NCBI GenBank assembly: GCA_035551935.1
Contig: DASZMJ010000336.1
Coordinates: forward strand, 1-7,148
Direction: 5' to 3'
Origin: DASZMJ01 sp035551935
Lineage (GTDB): Bacteria; Planctomycetota; Planctomycetia; Isosphaerales; Isosphaeraceae
Length of the DNA stretch: 7,148 bases
Shown here: one piece after another, positions 6,140 through 7,148 of the stretch
Numbering within the stretch: position 1 is the stretch's first letter
Layout: the number at the start of each line of letters is the position of its first letter
The notes under the pieces: generated by a model
The model's input: the letters and a program-made list of their open reading frames with translations, nothing else
Told to the model about the DNA's origin: nothing
Databases searched by the model: none
Translations under genes and position numbers: made by a program

Positions 6140-6658
6140 ATGACTCGGACCACGGCGGGTTGGGTCGTGCTGGCGGTCGCGATCTCGGGAGCCACGGCGC
6201 TCGGCCAGGGGCCGGCGCCGAAGGCCAAAGGGACTCCCGGGCCGATCATGGCGGCGGGGGCATCGTTCTCCGAGCCGTCGGGATGGGTCCGGGTCCAGCC
6301 GACGAAGTCGACGACGATCGGCTGGTTCGTCAACCCGGGCGCGACGTCGAAGACCGCGCAGCGGATGATCGTCATCGACTTCGGCCGGCCGACCGAGGCC
6401 GACGCGCGGAAGGCGGCCCAGGAGCTGGCCAAGCAGTGGCGCGGGACCCTCCTGGAGAAGCCGATCACGCTCGACGGCGCCCCGGGCTACCTGGTCGTCG
6501 CCGAGAACCGCGGGCCGGGGCTGAAGCCGGCCGTGGGGATCGTCGTCCACCGCGAGGGCCGGGCCTACCTGATCATGGGCGGCGCCGTGCCGGGCGACTC
6601 GGTCGCCCAGGAGGTCGAGGAGGTCCGTCGGGGGTGGAAGTGGGTCAAGTCGCGGTGA
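6140..6658 (+). CDS. Small exported protein of unknown function
   Basis: A 172-residue protein. Residues 1-22 form a signal peptide (TRT start, hydrophobic core GWVVLAVAISGATA, likely cleavage at ALG-Q). A short Pro/Ala/Lys-rich linker leads to about 40. The mature domain starts with ASFSEPSGWVRVQP and has alternating strands (IGWFVN, RMIVIDFG, GYLVVAEN, GIVVHREGRAYLIMGG) with one helix (EADARKAAQELAKQW, about 93-108). The opening pattern of Phe...Pro-x-Gly-Trp and the strand order recall the PsbP/Mog1/DcrB-like fold, a structural guess only. There are no Cys residues and no catalytic motif. It overlaps no neighbour and ends 4 bases before the next start, so the two are probably co-translated. 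Whether it shares the eno transcript depends on the palindrome upstream. Confidence 0.85.
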   Translation: MTRTTAGWVVLAVAISGATALGQGPAPKAKGTPGPIMAAGASFSEPSGWVRVQPTKSTTIGWFVNPGATSKTAQRMIVIDFGRPTEADARKAAQELAKQWRGTLLEKPITLDGAPGYLVVAENRGPGLKPAVGIVVHREGRAYLIMGGAVPGDSVAQEVEEVRRGWKWVKSR

Positions 6659-6662
6659 GCCG

Positions 6663-7007
6663 ATGAGCGAAGCCGAGCCGGGAGGCGACGGGCGGAGCGA
6701 CCTCGCCGCCGTGGCCCTGGGGCTGCTGGCGCTGGCCGTGGCATGCGTCGCCCCGGCCCTGTTCGTGCTCGCCCCCGACGACGGCCGGCGCGGTGCCTGG
6801 ATGTTCGCCGAGGCGCGGAACTGGACGGCGCTGCGGTGGTTCGCCCTGGCGAGCCTCGTCGGCCTCGGGCCGGCTCTGCTCCTGGCGCGGATGGCGCTGG
6901 ATCGCGCCCGACGATGGCCGGCGAAGATCCCGGCGGCGATGGCCGTCGCCGCCGCGCTGCCGATGATCCCGGGCGCCGTGATCCAGATCGCCTGGTGGAC
7001 GTCGTGA
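6663..7007 (+). CDS. Small three-helix membrane protein of unknown function
   Basis: A 114-residue protein with three predicted membrane segments at about 14-36, 56-77 and 88-110. A Gly/Asp-rich N-terminus (PGGDGRSD) precedes them, and a basic loop (RMALDRARRWPAK, 76-88) separates the last two. The positive-inside rule would put that loop in the cytoplasm. The 39-55 loop is polar and aromatic (WMFAEARNW). The family is not recognised. The ATG lies 4 bases after the upstream stop, with only a weak GGTGAG at 6653-6658 before it, so translation probably depends on coupling to the exported protein. That spacing suggests a functional pair. Membrane location is well supported by composition; the function is unknown. 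Confidence 0.78.
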   Translation: MSEAEPGGDGRSDLAAVALGLLALAVACVAPALFVLAPDDGRRGAWMFAEARNWTALRWFALASLVGLGPALLLARMALDRARRWPAKIPAAMAVAAALPMIPGAVIQIAWWTS

Positions 7008-7011
7008 CGGC

Positions 7012-7042
7012 GCGGCCGGCTAGACGATCGGCCCCCGGCCGC
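7012..7042. terminator. Possible bidirectional terminator hairpin at the second convergent junction
   Basis: GCGGCCGG (7012-7019) and CCGGCCGC (7035-7042) are perfect 8-bp inverted repeats around a 15-base loop. The stop codons of the convergent genes are only 12 bp apart. The right arm lies inside the DUF1328 coding end. There is no U-tract on either strand. Confidence 0.3.
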
Positions 7043-7148
7043 GGCCGACGATCGCCGAGACGACCAGCAGCACGATGAAGACGAACAGCAAGATCTTCGC
7101 GATGTAGGCGAAGTCGCCCGCGAGCCCGCCGAACCCGAGGACCCCGGC
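7020..7148 (-). CDS. DUF1328 family small membrane protein (partial, N-terminus outside window)
   Basis: The minus strand encodes 42 residues ending in TAG (complement of 7020-7022). They begin AGVLGFGGLAGDFAYIAKIL and continue into a hydrophobic helix, LLFVFIVLLVVSAIVG, with a basic RGRG tail. The VLGFGG-x-AG...IAKILFFVF pattern is characteristic of DUF1328 (YtjA-like) proteins, which are usually about 55-60 residues with two membrane helices. About 15-20 N-terminal residues, including the first helix, should lie beyond 7148. The family is widespread in bacteria and of unknown function. It converges on the three-helix membrane protein gene with a 12-bp gap. Confidence 0.85.
   Translation of the reverse strand, partial: AGVLGFGGLAGDFAYIAKILLFVFIVLLVVSAIVGRGRGPIV

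Noticed and set aside
3641..6550. A 969-codon open frame on the minus strand running antisense through the DUF6263-like gene, eno and part of the next gene
   Set aside because: It is antisense to enolase and to two other genes with good starts. Its composition (Arg, Asp, Leu, Val, Gly rich, low complexity) is what high G/C third positions produce on the opposite strand. No domain is recognisable.
1..7148. CRISPR arrays, insertion sequences, defence or toxin-antitoxin modules
   Set aside because: I looked for direct repeats with spacers, transposase motifs, terminal inverted repeats and small coupled toxin/antitoxin-like genes. None is present apart from the exported/membrane pair, which shows no toxin features.

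Overview
The window looks like chromosome from a high-GC member of the Planctomycetes, most plausibly the Isosphaeraceae group. This is inferred from the strong G/C third-position bias, a secreted protein resembling planctomycete DUF6263 proteins, a very long zinc-ribbon/TM/TPR protein, and many small secreted or membrane proteins of unknown role. No tRNA, rRNA, insertion sequence, CRISPR array, phage gene or integration scar is visible. It reads as ordinary core chromosome around the glycolytic gene eno.

Layout: (1) 74-3100 (+) is a 1008-residue protein with an N-terminal zinc ribbon, one membrane anchor and TPR-like repeats. It is preceded by a small hairpin whose loop holds the only Shine-Dalgarno-like bases. 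(2) 3113-3502 (-) is a single-domain VOC/glyoxalase-like protein, convergent with the first gene. (3) 3503-3715 is a divergent intergenic region with an unusually A/T-rich patch and a perfect inverted repeat. (4) 3716-4612 (+) is an exported DUF6263-like protein, followed by a terminator-like hairpin. (5) 4754-6061 (+) is enolase, with its own candidate promoter and a GC-rich, potentially structured leader. (6) 6069-6085 is a palindrome resembling dispersed intergenic repeats. (7) 6140-6658 and 6663-7007 (+) form a tight two-gene pair: a small exported protein and a three-helix membrane protein. (8) 7020-7148 (-) is the C-terminal part of a DUF1328 small membrane protein cut by the window edge.

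The genes do not form an obvious pathway. Only eno has a firm biochemical role, the conversion of 2-phosphoglycerate to phosphoenolpyruvate. The others are envelope-directed or accessory proteins of unknown function. No stretch over 300 bases lacks a gene. I found no convincing new multi-gene system. The points most worth a second look are the zinc-ribbon/TPR protein, the repeat-like palindrome behind eno, the exported/membrane protein pair, and the divergent regulatory region at 3503-3715.
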